This document shows positions 55,678 through 64,000 of a stretch of 64,000 nucleotides of DNA, piece after piece. Under the pieces are notes generated by a model. The model made no database searches. It saw nothing but the letters and a program-made list of their open reading frames with translations, and was not told where the DNA came from. A program made the translations under genes and the position numbers. The stretch is from NCBI RefSeq assembly GCF_001651875.1, contig NZ_LNQB01000102.1, forward strand, positions 124,001-188,000, given 5' to 3'. This DNA comes from Sinorhizobium saheli (GTDB taxonomy: Bacteria; Pseudomonadota; Alphaproteobacteria; Rhizobiales; Rhizobiaceae). The first letter of the stretch is position 1, and each line of letters opens with the position of its first letter.

Positions 55678-57042
55678 TCAATCGGCCGCGTCGATCACCT
55701 TGGCGTTCAATCTCTGCACATCGTAGCCGAGCCGCGACGGCGTCAGGCCGAGCCGCACGACGGCGAGCTTGAGCGACGGGACGAGCATGATCGCCTGCCC
55801 GTCATGCCCGAGCATCCAGAAGGTGTCCGGCGGAAAACTGCCCGTACCGGCGCGGATGCCATTTTCCGTGAGCCAGACCTGGGCCGAACCGTAGTCGCCG
55901 CCGGATGCCTCGGTCGGCGTACGCATGAAGGCGACAAAGCCCTCGGGCAGAATCCTCTTGCCCTTCCAATTGCCGCCCTCGAGCAGAAGCTCGGCAAAGC
56001 GCGCCCAATCCTGCGCCGTCGCATACATATAGGAAGAGCCGACGAACGTGCCGCTCGCGTCCACCTCCATGACCGCACTCGTCATCCCGAGCGGCGCGAA
56101 GAGCTCCCGACGCGGATAGGCGAGCGCCTCCGCCGGGTCGTCGAATGTCCGCATCCACAGCGAGGACAGGAGATTGGTCGTCCCCGTCGAATAGCTGAAT
56201 GTCGTGCCCGGTGCCGCCTCCAACGTTTTCGAGGCGGCGAAGCCGGCCATGTCGCTTTCGAGATAGAGCATCCGCGTGACGTCGGTGACGTCGCCATAGT
56301 CCTCGTTGAAGGCAAGCCCGCTCTGCATCGCCAGAAGATCGGCCAGTCTGATCTGCGCACGCTCGTCGCCTTTCCAGTGGGCTACCAGACCGGCGTCAGC
56401 GGGGTTCATCCGTCCTTGCGCGATCCGTCGACCGATGATCGCCGCCGTGACGGATTTGGTCATCGACCAGCCGAGCAGGGGCGTGTCCCGGTCGAAACCA
56501 GGTCCATAGGTCTCTGCGACAAGGCGGCCATCCTTGACGACGGCGATCGCCCGCATGCCGGGTCCCGCCAATGCGGGGTCTTCGACGAGAGTTTGGATTG
56601 CTGGATCGATATCGGCCTTGCTGCCCTCCGGCCAGCTCCGAGCCGGATCATGCGCCGCGATCTCGGTTGCCGCGTCGACCGCCCTGCCCGCCCCTGCGAG
56701 CGCCTCGGCACTGCCGCCGCTGACATTGGTGCAGCCGAGGCCGGGCTGATAGACGGCACGGGCGGGCGCGGCGAAGCCGAAGAAGCGCGCAGTCACGCTC
56801 TTGTCGTCACGATCGACGGAAACGCTGACGAGCTTCAACAGGGGATGGCCGGGCGCCTGCACGTCGACCGCAAGCACCTCCTGCGGGTCGCGCCCTGCGA
56901 GGAACACATTGGAGCAGACAATCTTTGCGGCGTATCCGTCGCCCACCTTGAGGAGCTCCGGCGGAAAAAGCGCCAGCCAGCCGATGAGCCCGGCCGCCGC
57001 CGCAACGACCACTCCGCCAAGTTTCTTCAGTGAGCCCTTCAT
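55678..57042 (-). CDS. Serine hydrolase of the beta-lactamase / NylB-like family
   Basis: 454 aa. An N-terminal hydrophobic segment (VVVAAAAGLIGWLALF) is a signal anchor. The catalytic domain has S193-M-T-K196 (GWSMTKSVTA), tyrosine Y284 in FSYSTGTTN and the GHDGQ third motif. These are the class C/EstB/6-aminohexanoate-dimer hydrolase pattern (PF00144), with Y-S-T in place of the lactamase Y-x-N. An esterase or amidase role is likelier than beta-lactam resistance. The substrate is unknown. Confidence 0.85.
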   Translation of the reverse strand: MKGSLKKLGGVVVAAAAGLIGWLALFPPELLKVGDGYAAKIVCSNVFLAGRDPQEVLAVDVQAPGHPLLKLVSVSVDRDDKSVTARFFGFAAPARAVYQPGLGCTNVSGGSAEALAGAGRAVDAATEIAAHDPARSWPEGSKADIDPAIQTLVEDPALAGPGMRAIAVVKDGRLVAETYGPGFDRDTPLLGWSMTKSVTAAIIGRRIAQGRMNPADAGLVAHWKGDERAQIRLADLLAMQSGLAFNEDYGDVTDVTRMLYLESDMAGFAASKTLEAAPGTTFSYSTGTTNLLSSLWMRTFDDPAEALAYPRRELFAPLGMTSAVMEVDASGTFVGSSYMYATAQDWARFAELLLEGGNWKGKRILPEGFVAFMRTPTEASGGDYGSAQVWLTENGIRAGTGSFPPDTFWMLGHDGQAIMLVPSLKLAVVRLGLTPSRLGYDVQRLNAKVIDAAD

Positions 57043-57113
57043 GCCTGTCCTCCGTTTTCCCAGGAAGGAAACAGGATTTCGCCGAAAGGAAAAGCCCCCT
57101 CCGCGGCATCCGG

Positions 57114-58115
57114 TTAATCGGACGCGCGGCGCTGCAGAAGGGTACTCAAGGCCGGCAGGTCGATATTGCCGCCGCTCAGGAGAACACCGACCCTCTTGCC
57201 GGCGCAGTCGACCGCTCCCTGCAAGAGCGCCGCGGCGGCCAGGCAGCCGGTCGGCTCGACGATGATCTTCATCCGCTCCGCAAAGAACCGCATCGTCTCG
57301 ATGAGCTGCGCGTCGCTGACCGTAACGATGTCGGTGACATCCCGTTTCAGAACAGGAAAATTATGGTGGCCGACATGGGTGGTGACCGCGCCGTCGGCGA
57401 TCGATTTCGGCACGGGAATGTGCACGATGTCACCGCTCCGCAACGACTGCTGGCCGTCATTGCCCGCCTCCGGCTCGACGCCGATGACGGCGCAACCGGG
57501 CGACAGCGCGCGGGTGACGAGCGCGCTCCCGGCCAGCAGGCCGCCGCCGCCGAGCGGAACGGCAAGCAGATCGATCTCTCCGACCTCCTCGATGAGTTCC
57601 AGGGCCGCCGTCCCCTGTCCCGCGATGATGTCCGGATGATCGTAGGGAGGGATGAGAGATGCCCCGCGCTCGGCGGCGAGCCGCCGGCTGATCTCCTCGC
57701 GATCGTCGCTGTAACGGTCATAGAAGACGATCTCGGCACCGTAGCCCCTGGTTGCCGCGACCTTGATCTCGGGGGCGTCGCGCGGCATGACGATCGTCGC
57801 CGAAATGCCATGGAGTTTGGCGGCATGGGCAAGTGCCTGGGCGTGATTGCCGGAGGAGAAGGCGACGACGCCATTCTTCCGGGCGCTGGCGTCGAGCGTG
57901 GCTATGGCGTTGTAGGCGCCGCGGAACTTGAAAGCTCCCGTCCGCTGCAGGTTCTCGGCCTTGAAGAAGAGCATCGCGCCGGCTATCTCGTTTGCCGTCC
58001 GCGATGTCAGGACGGGCGTCTTGTGTGCGACGCCGGCAAGGCGCGTCCGCGCCGTGCGAACATCGTCGACGGTCGGGATACGCAGCAAGGTTTGGTCCGA
58101 TGAAGGCTTGACCAC
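57114..58115 (-). CDS. Threonine dehydratase / serine racemase-like PLP enzyme
   Basis: 333 aa from a GTG at 58115 (MVKPSSDQTLLRIPTVDDVR), five bases after GAGGAG; upstream codons are poor. Fold-type II PLP enzyme: PLP lysine K63 in RTGAFKFRGAYNA, SSGNHAQALA, the phosphate loop PLGGGGLLAGS, and SGGNIDLP at the C-terminus. There is no ACT regulatory domain, so it is a catabolic threonine/serine dehydratase or related racemase. Followed by the serine hydrolase after 71 bp. Confidence 0.88.
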   Translation of the reverse strand: MVKPSSDQTLLRIPTVDDVRTARTRLAGVAHKTPVLTSRTANEIAGAMLFFKAENLQRTGAFKFRGAYNAIATLDASARKNGVVAFSSGNHAQALAHAAKLHGISATIVMPRDAPEIKVAATRGYGAEIVFYDRYSDDREEISRRLAAERGASLIPPYDHPDIIAGQGTAALELIEEVGEIDLLAVPLGGGGLLAGSALVTRALSPGCAVIGVEPEAGNDGQQSLRSGDIVHIPVPKSIADGAVTTHVGHHNFPVLKRDVTDIVTVSDAQLIETMRFFAERMKIIVEPTGCLAAAALLQGAVDCAGKRVGVLLSGGNIDLPALSTLLQRRASD

Positions 58116-58214
58116 ACGAAAACTCCTCGATCTTTTTCGACATCTGCAGGTTGAAGGCGAATTTCGAGTCCACTGTAGCACAAGGGCTCGCACCAGAGAG
58201 CAGCGAACGCCGCG

Positions 58215-58317
58215 CTAGAGCATTTTGCAGTCCGGTGGAAACACCTGACGTCGCACGAATGCGCAAAAACAAAAAGATAGTTCGCTTGCGCGAACGCATG
58301 TGAGCGCATCCCGCTCG
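58215..58317 (+). repeat. Dispersed intergenic repeat, copy B
   Basis: It starts TAGAGCATTTTGCAGTCCGG, then CTGACGTCGCACGAATGCGC, and ends CGAACGCATGTGAGCGCATC. Blocks match the copy at 21736-21810, and GCGGGATGCGCTCAC at 62770 is an inverted piece of its end. It fills the first half of the 313-bp gap upstream of btaA. Confidence 0.55.
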
Positions 58318-58364
58318 GGCCAAACGGCCAGCTTCCCGGAACGCTGCAGAGCCTGTGCGAAACC

Positions 58365-58390
58365 CCGTCATTAAAGTGTAGCGCAGTCAC
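58365..58390 (+). promoter_or_regulatory. Weak Pho-box-like sequence upstream of btaA
   Basis: CCGTCAT at 58365 and CAGTCAC at 58384 resemble CTGTCAT half sites but are 19 bp apart rather than 11 or 22. btaA homologues are phosphate-regulated, so a PhoB site is expected about here. The match is poor. Confidence 0.25.
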
Positions 58391-58428
58391 CTTAGAAGCG
58401 GCTGAGTTTCAACAGGACGGCAGCAAAG

Positions 58429-59679
58429 ATGACCGAACTCGCCCCCGATGCCGGCTTCGGCAGGAAGAACCCGAAGCTGAGAGGCGCGCTCCTGCAACAC
58501 AAGACCCTCTCCCTCGCAGGCTTGTCCGAGCGCCTGTTCGGGCTTCTTTTCTCCGGGCTCGTCTATCCGCAGATCTGGGAAGACCCGATCGTCGACATGG
58601 AAGCAATGCAGCTCCGATCCGGACACCGAATCGTGACGATCGGCTCCGGCGGCTGCAACATGCTGGCCTATCTTTCCGCCGAACCCGCCCGCATCGACGT
58701 CGTCGATCTCAATCCCCACCATGTCGCACTGAACCGGCTGAAACTCGCGGTCTTCCGAAATCTGCCGACCCACAAGGACGTTGTGCGGTTTCTCGCCGCC
58801 GAAGGCACGCGCTCGAACGGCCAGGCCTACGACCTCTTCATCGCGCCGAAGCTCGACCCGGCCACGCGCGCCTACTGGAGCGGTCGCGACCTGACCGGCC
58901 GGCGCCGGGTCAGCGTCTTCGAGCGCAACATCTATCGCACCGGCCTGCTCGGCCGCTTCATCGCCGCCAGCCACGTTCTCGCGCGGCTGCACGGCGTCGA
59001 CCCGGCGGGCTTCGTTCAGGCGCGCTCGATGCGCGAGCAGCGGCAGTTCTTCGACGATAAAATCGCTCCGCTCTTTGAGCGCCCGGTCATCCGCTGGATC
59101 ACCGGGCGGAAAAGTTCGCTCTTCGGCCTCGGCATTCCGCCGCAACAGTTCGACGAACTCGCGAGCCTCAGCCATGAGAAATCGCTCGCGGCGGTATTGC
59201 GCCACCGGCTCGAAAAACTAACCTGCCATTTCCCGCTATGCGAGAACTACTTCGCCTGGCAGGCCTTTGCCCGCCGCTATCCGCTGCCGCACGAGGGCGA
59301 ACTGCCTGCCTATCTGCAGGCATCGCGATACGAGGCGATCCGCAACCATGCCGAACGCGTCACCGTTCATCATGCGAGCTTCACCGAGCTTCTTGCCCGC
59401 AAGCCCGCCTCCTCGGTCGACCGCTACGTGCTCCTCGACGCGCAGGACTGGATGACCGACCGGCAATTGAACGATCTCTGGACGGAGATCACCCGCACCG
59501 CCGATGCCGGCGCGGTGGTGATCTTCCGCACAGCCGCGGAAGCAAGCATCCTGCCCGGCCGCCTGTCTGCGGCGCTGCACGATCAATGGCACTACGATGC
59601 CGAAATGTCGGCGAAGCTCTGCGCCGAGGACCGTTCGGCGATCTATGGCGGCTTCCATATCTACCGGAAGAAGGCATGA
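58429..59679 (+). CDS. btaA: S-adenosylmethionine:diacylglycerol 3-amino-3-carboxypropyltransferase
   Basis: 416 aa (DUF3419/BtaA family). It transfers the aminocarboxypropyl group of SAM to diacylglycerol, the first step to the betaine lipid DGTS, which replaces phospholipids in phosphate starvation. Conserved segments: LVYPQIWEDPIVDMEAM, IVTIGSGGCNMLAYLSAEP (SAM loop), IDVVDLNPHHVALNRLKL and DRYVLLDAQDWMTDRQL. Its stop overlaps the btaB start (ATGA). Confidence 0.95.
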   Translation: MTELAPDAGFGRKNPKLRGALLQHKTLSLAGLSERLFGLLFSGLVYPQIWEDPIVDMEAMQLRSGHRIVTIGSGGCNMLAYLSAEPARIDVVDLNPHHVALNRLKLAVFRNLPTHKDVVRFLAAEGTRSNGQAYDLFIAPKLDPATRAYWSGRDLTGRRRVSVFERNIYRTGLLGRFIAASHVLARLHGVDPAGFVQARSMREQRQFFDDKIAPLFERPVIRWITGRKSSLFGLGIPPQQFDELASLSHEKSLAAVLRHRLEKLTCHFPLCENYFAWQAFARRYPLPHEGELPAYLQASRYEAIRNHAERVTVHHASFTELLARKPASSVDRYVLLDAQDWMTDRQLNDLWTEITRTADAGAVVIFRTAAEASILPGRLSAALHDQWHYDAEMSAKLCAEDRSAIYGGFHIYRKKA

Positions 59680-60341
59680 GCGCCGTGCAGGCCACGGAAA
59701 ACAGCCACGCCCGCCTCATGGACCGGATGTATCGCTATCAGCGCTACATCTACGACTTCACCCGCAAATATTATCTTTTCGGGCGCGACACGTTGATCCG
59801 CGATCTTGCCCCCCCGCCGGGTGCGTCCGTGCTCGAGGTCGGCTGCGGCACGGGCCGCAACCTTGCCATGATCGGCGAGCTCTATCCGCACGCGCGCCTG
59901 TTCGGCCTCGACATTTCGGCCGAGATGCTGGCGACCGCCAGGACGAAGCTCCGACGCCATGGTCGCCCGGACGTTGCCTTGCGCGTCGCCGACGCGACGA
60001 ATTTCACCGCGGCATCTTTCGAGCAGCGCGGCTTCGACCGCATCGTCATCTCCTATGCCCTGTCGATGATTCCCGAATGGGAAAAGGCCATCGACGCGGC
60101 GATCGCGGCTCTCAATCCGGGCGGATCGCTGCACATAGCCGACTTCGGCCAGCAGGAAGGCTGGCCGGGCGGCTTCCGCCGCATCCTCCAGGCCTGGCTC
60201 AGACGCTTCCAGGTCACACCGCGCGAGAGGCTCTTCGATGTCATGCGCACGAATGCCGGGCGCAATGGCGCGGCGCTCGAACTCCGGTCAATCGGAAGGG
60301 GCTATGCATGGCTTGTGGTCTACCGCCGACCTGAAGCGTAG
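59676..60341 (+). CDS. btaB: Diacylglyceryl-homoserine N-methyltransferase
   Basis: 221 aa. A class I SAM methyltransferase with VLEVGCGTGRNLAMIGELYP (motif I), LFGLDISAEMLATARTKL (motif II) and ISYALSMIPEWEKAIDAAI. BtaB adds three methyl groups to give DGTS. It overlaps btaA by four bases, so the two are coupled. No terminator with a T-run is obvious after it. Confidence 0.94.
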   Translation: MSAVQATENSHARLMDRMYRYQRYIYDFTRKYYLFGRDTLIRDLAPPPGASVLEVGCGTGRNLAMIGELYPHARLFGLDISAEMLATARTKLRRHGRPDVALRVADATNFTAASFEQRGFDRIVISYALSMIPEWEKAIDAAIAALNPGGSLHIADFGQQEGWPGGFRRILQAWLRRFQVTPRERLFDVMRTNAGRNGAALELRSIGRGYAWLVVYRRPEA

Positions 60342-60541
60342 CAAACATATAATCCCGAAGCGAAAATGACGTGCCGGCAGGCGGCGGGTTCTTCCTGCCG
60401 CCATTGCAATTCACCCTTGAGCTAACGCTATTTTTACGATGATATGGTGAAAAGGAGGTCACGCCTCCCTGGGGGACATCATCAGTCAATGGAAACCATC
60501 GCGTGAGGCAGGATCGTCGTTCGTCTCGAAACGGAACCCCC

Positions 60542-61321
60542 ATGCGCCGGCTTCTCCTGGCTTTGCTGCCGATCGCCACCCTTCTTTCCGCCTGCTCATC
60601 CACCGATTACGACCTCATGAAGACGGCTTCCATACAGCCGCGCTTTCACGATACCGATCCGCAGGATTTCGGCGGACGAACGCCGCACCGTCATAGCGTC
60701 CATGGCATCGACGTCTCCAAATGGAACGGCGATATCGACTGGGCGAGGGTGAAAAGTTCCGGTGTTTCCTTCGCCTTCATCAAGGCGACCGAGGGCAAGG
60801 ACAGGGTCGATTCGCGCTTCAACGAATACTGGCAGCAGGCGCGCGCGGTCGGTATTCCCTATGCCCCCTATCATTTCTACTATTTCTGCTCGAGCGCGGA
60901 CGCCCAGGCCGATTGGTTCATCGCCAACGTGCCGAAAAGCGCCGTCTATCTGCCGCCGGTGCTCGATGTCGAGTGGAACGGCGAATCGAAGACCTGCCGC
61001 TACCGGCCGCCGCCCGAAACGGTGCGATACGAAATGAAGCGCTTCATGGACCGGCTGGAGGCGCATTACGGCAAGCGGCCGATCATCTACACCTCCGTCG
61101 ACTTCCATCGCGACAATCTCATCGACCAGTTCAAGGACTACCATTTCTGGGTGCGCTCCACCGCAAAGCATCCGGGAGACGTCTATGTCGAGCGCCGCTG
61201 GGCGTTCTGGCAGTACACCAGCACGGGCGTGATCCCCGGCATCCAGGGCAGCACCGACATCAACGCCTTCGCCGGGTCGGCGAAGAACTGGCAGAAGTGG
61301 GTCGCAGCGGTTTCCAGGTAG
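60542..61321 (+). CDS. GH25-family lysozyme-like lipoprotein
   Basis: 259 aa from MRRLLLALLPIATLLSACSS, with lipobox LLSAC. The GH25 (Cpl-1/muramidase) fold is clear: HGIDVSKWNGDIDWARVK, VSFAFIKATEGKD, YAPYHFYYFC, the catalytic pair in PVLDVEWNGE, IIYTSVDF and FWQYTSTG. It hydrolyses the beta-1,4 MurNAc-GlcNAc bond. Predicted to be anchored in the envelope. Preceded by a 200-bp region with a short GGAGG..CCTCC hairpin at 60455-60469. Confidence 0.92.
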   Translation: MRRLLLALLPIATLLSACSSTDYDLMKTASIQPRFHDTDPQDFGGRTPHRHSVHGIDVSKWNGDIDWARVKSSGVSFAFIKATEGKDRVDSRFNEYWQQARAVGIPYAPYHFYYFCSSADAQADWFIANVPKSAVYLPPVLDVEWNGESKTCRYRPPPETVRYEMKRFMDRLEAHYGKRPIIYTSVDFHRDNLIDQFKDYHFWVRSTAKHPGDVYVERRWAFWQYTSTGVIPGIQGSTDINAFAGSAKNWQKWVAAVSR

Positions 61322-61424
61322 CGGACGGAAATGCCGGGCGGGAATCGCTTCTGCCGGCGGTATTTCTTCATTCGGTCATAATGCTCTGGAAGAGCATCCG
61401 CAGATTGCTGCTCCGGCGCCGATG

Positions 61425-61498
61425 CATGAGGGCGCTGCTGCGCGTTGAACGGCTGCACCTCTCCTTGGATCGGCGGCGCTCCAGGGAAACATGCGGCG
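61425..61498 (+). repeat. RIME1-like repeat, degenerate copy 6
   Basis: GGGCGCTGCTGCGCGTTGAA and CGGCTGCACCTC resemble the RIME core, followed by a degenerate distal hairpin and GGGAAACATGCGGCG. It lies between the GH25 and MltB genes. More diverged than copies 2, 3 and 5. Confidence 0.5.
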
Positions 61499-61550
61499 AA
61501 GAAGCCCGGTCGGCGCTGAGAGGCCAGCCGGGCCACGGAAAGGAATTACG

Positions 61551-62768
61551 ATGACTGCCACAGCCCACAAGGCTCTCCTCTCGTTCGCACTGCTGACGCT
61601 CACGGGCACGTCGGCGCTGGCGCAAAGCCCGGCCGCGACCGGGACCCCCGCCGTCGCCTGCGGCGGCGACCTCGCGACCTTCCTCGAGGGGGTCAAGGCC
61701 GAAGCGGTCGCCAAGGGGATTCCTGCCGACGTTGCCGACCGGGCGCTTGCCGGCGCCGCGATCGACGAGAAAGTGCTGAGCCGCGACCGCGCCCAGGGCG
61801 TGTTCAAGCAGACCTTCACGGAGTTTTCGAAGCGGACCGTGAGCAAGGCGCGGCTCGACATCGGCGCGCGGAAGATGAAGGAATACGCCGATGTCTTTGC
61901 CCGGGCAGAACGGGAGTTCGGCGTGCCGGCGCCCGTCATCACCGCCTTCTGGGCGATGGAAACGGATTTCGGTGCCGTCCAGGGCGATTTCAACACGCTG
62001 AACGCGCTGGTGACGCTGGCCCATGATTGCCGCCGCCCGGAAATGTTTCGCCCGCAGCTTCTCGCCGCAATCGAAATGGTCAAGCACGGCGATCTCGACC
62101 CGGCGACGACGACCGGCGCCTGGGCGGGCGAGATCGGCCAGGTGCAGATGCTGCCGGAGGACATCGTCGCCTATGGCGTCGATGGCGACGGCGACGGTCA
62201 CGTCAACCTGAAGAAGAGCTCGCCCGACGCCATTCTGACGGCGGCGAAATTCATCCAGAGCCTCGGCTTCAAGGCGGGCGAGCCCTGGATCCAGGAAGTC
62301 AGCGTTCCAGACTTGCTGCCCTGGGAAAAGACCGGTTTGCAGCCCGGCATGACGGCGGGGGACTGGTTTGCGCTCGGCGTCACGCCGCGCGACGGCAATA
62401 CCTCCCACAGCGGGCTCGAAGCCTCGCTCGTCCTGCCGCAGGGGCACAAGGGGGCGGCGTTCCTCACCTACCCCAACTTCAAGATCTATCTCGAGTGGAA
62501 CCAGTCGTTCATCTACACGACATCGGCCGCCTATTTCGCGACCCGCCTCGCCGGCGCTCCGCCCTATCAGCAGGGGAACCCGGAGCCGGGTCTCGGCGAC
62601 GCCGAGATGAAGGCCTTGCAGCAGAGGCTCCAGGCCCTCGGCCACGACGTCGGCAAGGTCGACGGCATTCTCGGCTCCGGCACCCGCGCGGCCCTGCAGA
62701 AGGAGCAGTTGAAGCTCGGCCTGCCGGCCGATGGCTGGGCGACGCCGGCCGTGCTGAACGCGCTCTAA
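61551..62768 (+). CDS. MltB-family lytic transglycosylase with peptidoglycan-binding domain
   Basis: 405 aa from MTATAHKALLSFALLTLTGT, with GGAAAGGAATTACG before the ATG. A signal peptide ends at SALA. The catalytic domain (about 40-340) has the active Glu in ITAFWAMETDFGAVQGD, then WAGEIGQVQMLPEDIVAYGV and DGDGDGHVNL. A C-terminal PG_binding_1 domain (about 350-405; MKALQQRLQALGHDVGKVDG) follows. Periplasmic; it cuts glycan strands to anhydro-MurNAc ends. Confidence 0.93.
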   Translation: MTATAHKALLSFALLTLTGTSALAQSPAATGTPAVACGGDLATFLEGVKAEAVAKGIPADVADRALAGAAIDEKVLSRDRAQGVFKQTFTEFSKRTVSKARLDIGARKMKEYADVFARAEREFGVPAPVITAFWAMETDFGAVQGDFNTLNALVTLAHDCRRPEMFRPQLLAAIEMVKHGDLDPATTTGAWAGEIGQVQMLPEDIVAYGVDGDGDGHVNLKKSSPDAILTAAKFIQSLGFKAGEPWIQEVSVPDLLPWEKTGLQPGMTAGDWFALGVTPRDGNTSHSGLEASLVLPQGHKGAAFLTYPNFKIYLEWNQSFIYTTSAAYFATRLAGAPPYQQGNPEPGLGDAEMKALQQRLQALGHDVGKVDGILGSGTRAALQKEQLKLGLPADGWATPAVLNAL

Positions 62769-62852
62769 GCGGGATGCGCTCACGATGATATTGGGTCGAA
62801 CCGGCCCAATATCACAAACGTGATCGTGGTCGCTGATATGTCCCGCTGTCCT
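62767..62852. repeat. Inverted-repeat segment after the MltB gene
   Basis: AGCGGGAT at 62768 and ATGTCCCGCT at about 62837-62846 face each other. Inside, GATATTGGG (62787) and CCCAATATC pair perfectly around a 9-nt loop. It may act as terminator; the outer end matches the dispersed repeat at 58305. Confidence 0.5.
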
Positions 62853-62922
62853 TCCTCATGGCTTGAGCCCAGGCGGCAGCTCATCTTGCTCGCGCTTGCG
62901 CCGGGCACGGAGATCCTACGGA

Positions 62923-63369
62923 ATGAATGCCTTGATCAATGTACGCGACGCTCGCGCAGAAGACGAAGCGCCCTGGCGCAGACTCTGGGATGCCTATGCC
63001 GCCTTCTACGAGACGGTCGTCGCGCCGGAAATCACGACGCACACATGGCGGCGCATCCTTGATCCCCGCTCTCCGCTGATCGGCCGCATCGCCGCCGACG
63101 GTGATCAAGTCATCGGCTTCAGCGTCAGCGTCCTCCATGAAGGAACCTGGGCGTCCGATCAGGTGTGCTATCTGGAAGACCTCTTCGTGGACCCTGACTT
63201 CCGCGGCAAGGGCGCGGGCCGAAGATTGATCCAGGACCTCCTCGACCTGGGCAAGGAACGGAAATGGTCCGGGCTATATTGGCATACCCGGGCCGGCAAC
63301 CCTGCCCGCCGGCTTTACGACGAGTTCGTCGCAGCGGACGATTTCGTTCGTTATCGCATCCATCTTTAA
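62923..63369 (+). CDS. GNAT-family N-acetyltransferase, paralog of 5320-5781
   Basis: 148 aa from MNALINVRDARAEDEAPWRR, with CACGGAG upstream; the frame opens earlier at 62863 without family sequence. GNAT features: VIGFSVSVLHEG, CYLEDLFVDPDFRGKGAGRR (acetyl-CoA loop) and LYWHTRAGNPARRLYD. Shares length, APEITTHTW, CYLEDLF and the C-terminus pattern with the GNAT near the left end. Substrate unknown. Confidence 0.87.
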   Translation: MNALINVRDARAEDEAPWRRLWDAYAAFYETVVAPEITTHTWRRILDPRSPLIGRIAADGDQVIGFSVSVLHEGTWASDQVCYLEDLFVDPDFRGKGAGRRLIQDLLDLGKERKWSGLYWHTRAGNPARRLYDEFVAADDFVRYRIHL

Positions 63370-63554
63370 TCCGAGAGCTCCGGCTTTCCCGGTCCGACGG
63401 CCAGCCGATGCCATAGATCGCAATTCTTGTCGCGCGGCAAGAAGCGGGTGGCTGTGCCCGTCTTGTTGTATTAATGCTCGTACACTTCCAGATTGTTCGG
63501 GCCGGAACGCGCATTTGCATCTGGCCCCTCTCCCGATCGCAGCGCAGGCAGCAC

Positions 63555-64000
63555 ATGGCTTCAATGACAAACGCCATCAAAACCCAGATGACGCTACGCC
63601 TGTGGGCGCTGCTGGCGCTGCTCGGCCTGATCTGGGGCGGTTCCTTCTTCTTCGCCCGCATCGCCGTCGCCCACGTGCCGCCTTTCACGCTCGTGCTCCT
63701 GCGCCTCGGCCTCGCCGCCCTTGCGCTTCATCTCTATCTTCGCGGCCGTCACGGCCTCTATCCGGCGCTCAGGAAGCGCTGGCGCGAATTCTTGCTGATG
63801 GGGCTTATCAACAACGCCATACCGCATGCCCTCATCTTTTTCGGCCAGACGCATATCGGCGCCGGGCTTGCCGCAATCTTGAACGCGACGACGCCGGTCT
63901 GGACGGTGCTCATCGCCAACACCCTCACGGAGGATGAGAAACTGAGCGCGGCGAAGATCAGCGGCTGCCTGCTCGGACTTGCGGGCACGGTCGTGCTCAT
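63555..64000 (+). CDS. DMT/EamA-family transporter, C-terminus cut by window edge
   Basis: 148 codons are visible from MASMTNAIKTQMTLRLWALL to the last base. Hydrophobic helices alternate with short loops (LLALLGLIWGGSFFFARIAV; FTLVLLRLGLAALALHLYLR; FLLMGLINNAIPHALIFFG; GLAAILNATTPVWTVLIANT). This is the first EamA repeat of a ten-helix drug/metabolite transporter. The remaining half lies beyond the window. The substrate is unknown. Confidence 0.85.
   Translation, partial: MASMTNAIKTQMTLRLWALLALLGLIWGGSFFFARIAVAHVPPFTLVLLRLGLAALALHLYLRGRHGLYPALRKRWREFLLMGLINNAIPHALIFFGQTHIGAGLAAILNATTPVWTVLIANTLTEDEKLSAAKISGCLLGLAGTVVL

Noticed and set aside
55678-57042. Antibiotic-resistance beta-lactamase
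   Set aside because: The Y-S-T motif and NylB-like sequence fit a general serine hydrolase better.

Overview
The window comes from a GC-rich alphaproteobacterium, most probably a Sinorhizobium/Ensifer species or a close Rhizobiaceae relative. The reasons are the complete dcw (division and cell wall) cluster with a long-tailed FtsZ followed by lpxC-bamD-recN-ligA, the btaAB betaine-lipid pair, a PPi-type phosphofructokinase, alphaproteobacterial RNase P RNA, GANTC (CcrM) and TTAACC (CtrA) motifs at division promoters, and about six copies of a RIME1-like intergenic repeat. Species is an inference; no tRNA, rRNA, phage, transposase or CRISPR was seen.

Layout. 1-5.3 kb: a truncated efflux membrane-fusion protein, a Tat-exported cyclase with an AhpD-like partner, and a UvrD/PcrA-type helicase carrying an in-frame palindromic repeat. 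5.3-12.5 kb: acetyltransferase, phosphoribosyltransferase, diguanylate cyclase, CreA, two tandem paralogous small secreted proteins, and a cheW-chemoreceptor pair. 12.8-17.2 kb: small membrane protein, SCO copper chaperone, PrmA and an M24 aminopeptidase. The gap between the last two holds a candidate small RNA with two anti-Shine-Dalgarno loops. 17.5-21.7 kb: AzlCD exporter, panC-panB, a VOC-fold protein.

21.8-47.6 kb, minus strand: mraZ-rsmH-ftsL-ftsI-murE-murF-mraY-murD-ftsW-murG-murC-murB, then a terminator and a regulated promoter, then ddl-ftsQ-ftsA-ftsZ, lpxC, bamD, recN, ligA. These genes make the lipid-linked peptidoglycan precursor, build the divisome, and add lipid A and outer-membrane assembly. 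Sequence signals split the cluster into units. There are four TGGGN repeats with a 10-bp period upstream of mraZ, a terminator after murB, a CtrA-like site and six GANTC sites before ddl, and terminators after ftsZ and lpxC.

48-64 kb: RNase P RNA, a FAD oxidoreductase, five peptidoglycan-cleaving enzymes (two SLT transglycosylases, an amidase, a GH25 lysozyme, an MltB-type transglycosylase), a TerB/DnaJ-like protein, pfp, a LysE exporter, a NylB-like serine hydrolase, a threonine dehydratase-like enzyme, btaA-btaB, a second GNAT and a truncated DMT transporter.

The best candidates for new biology are the anti-SD small RNA (about 14914-15115, minus), the repeat inside the helicase gene, the regulatory sites at the two division promoters, and the tandem secreted paralogs.
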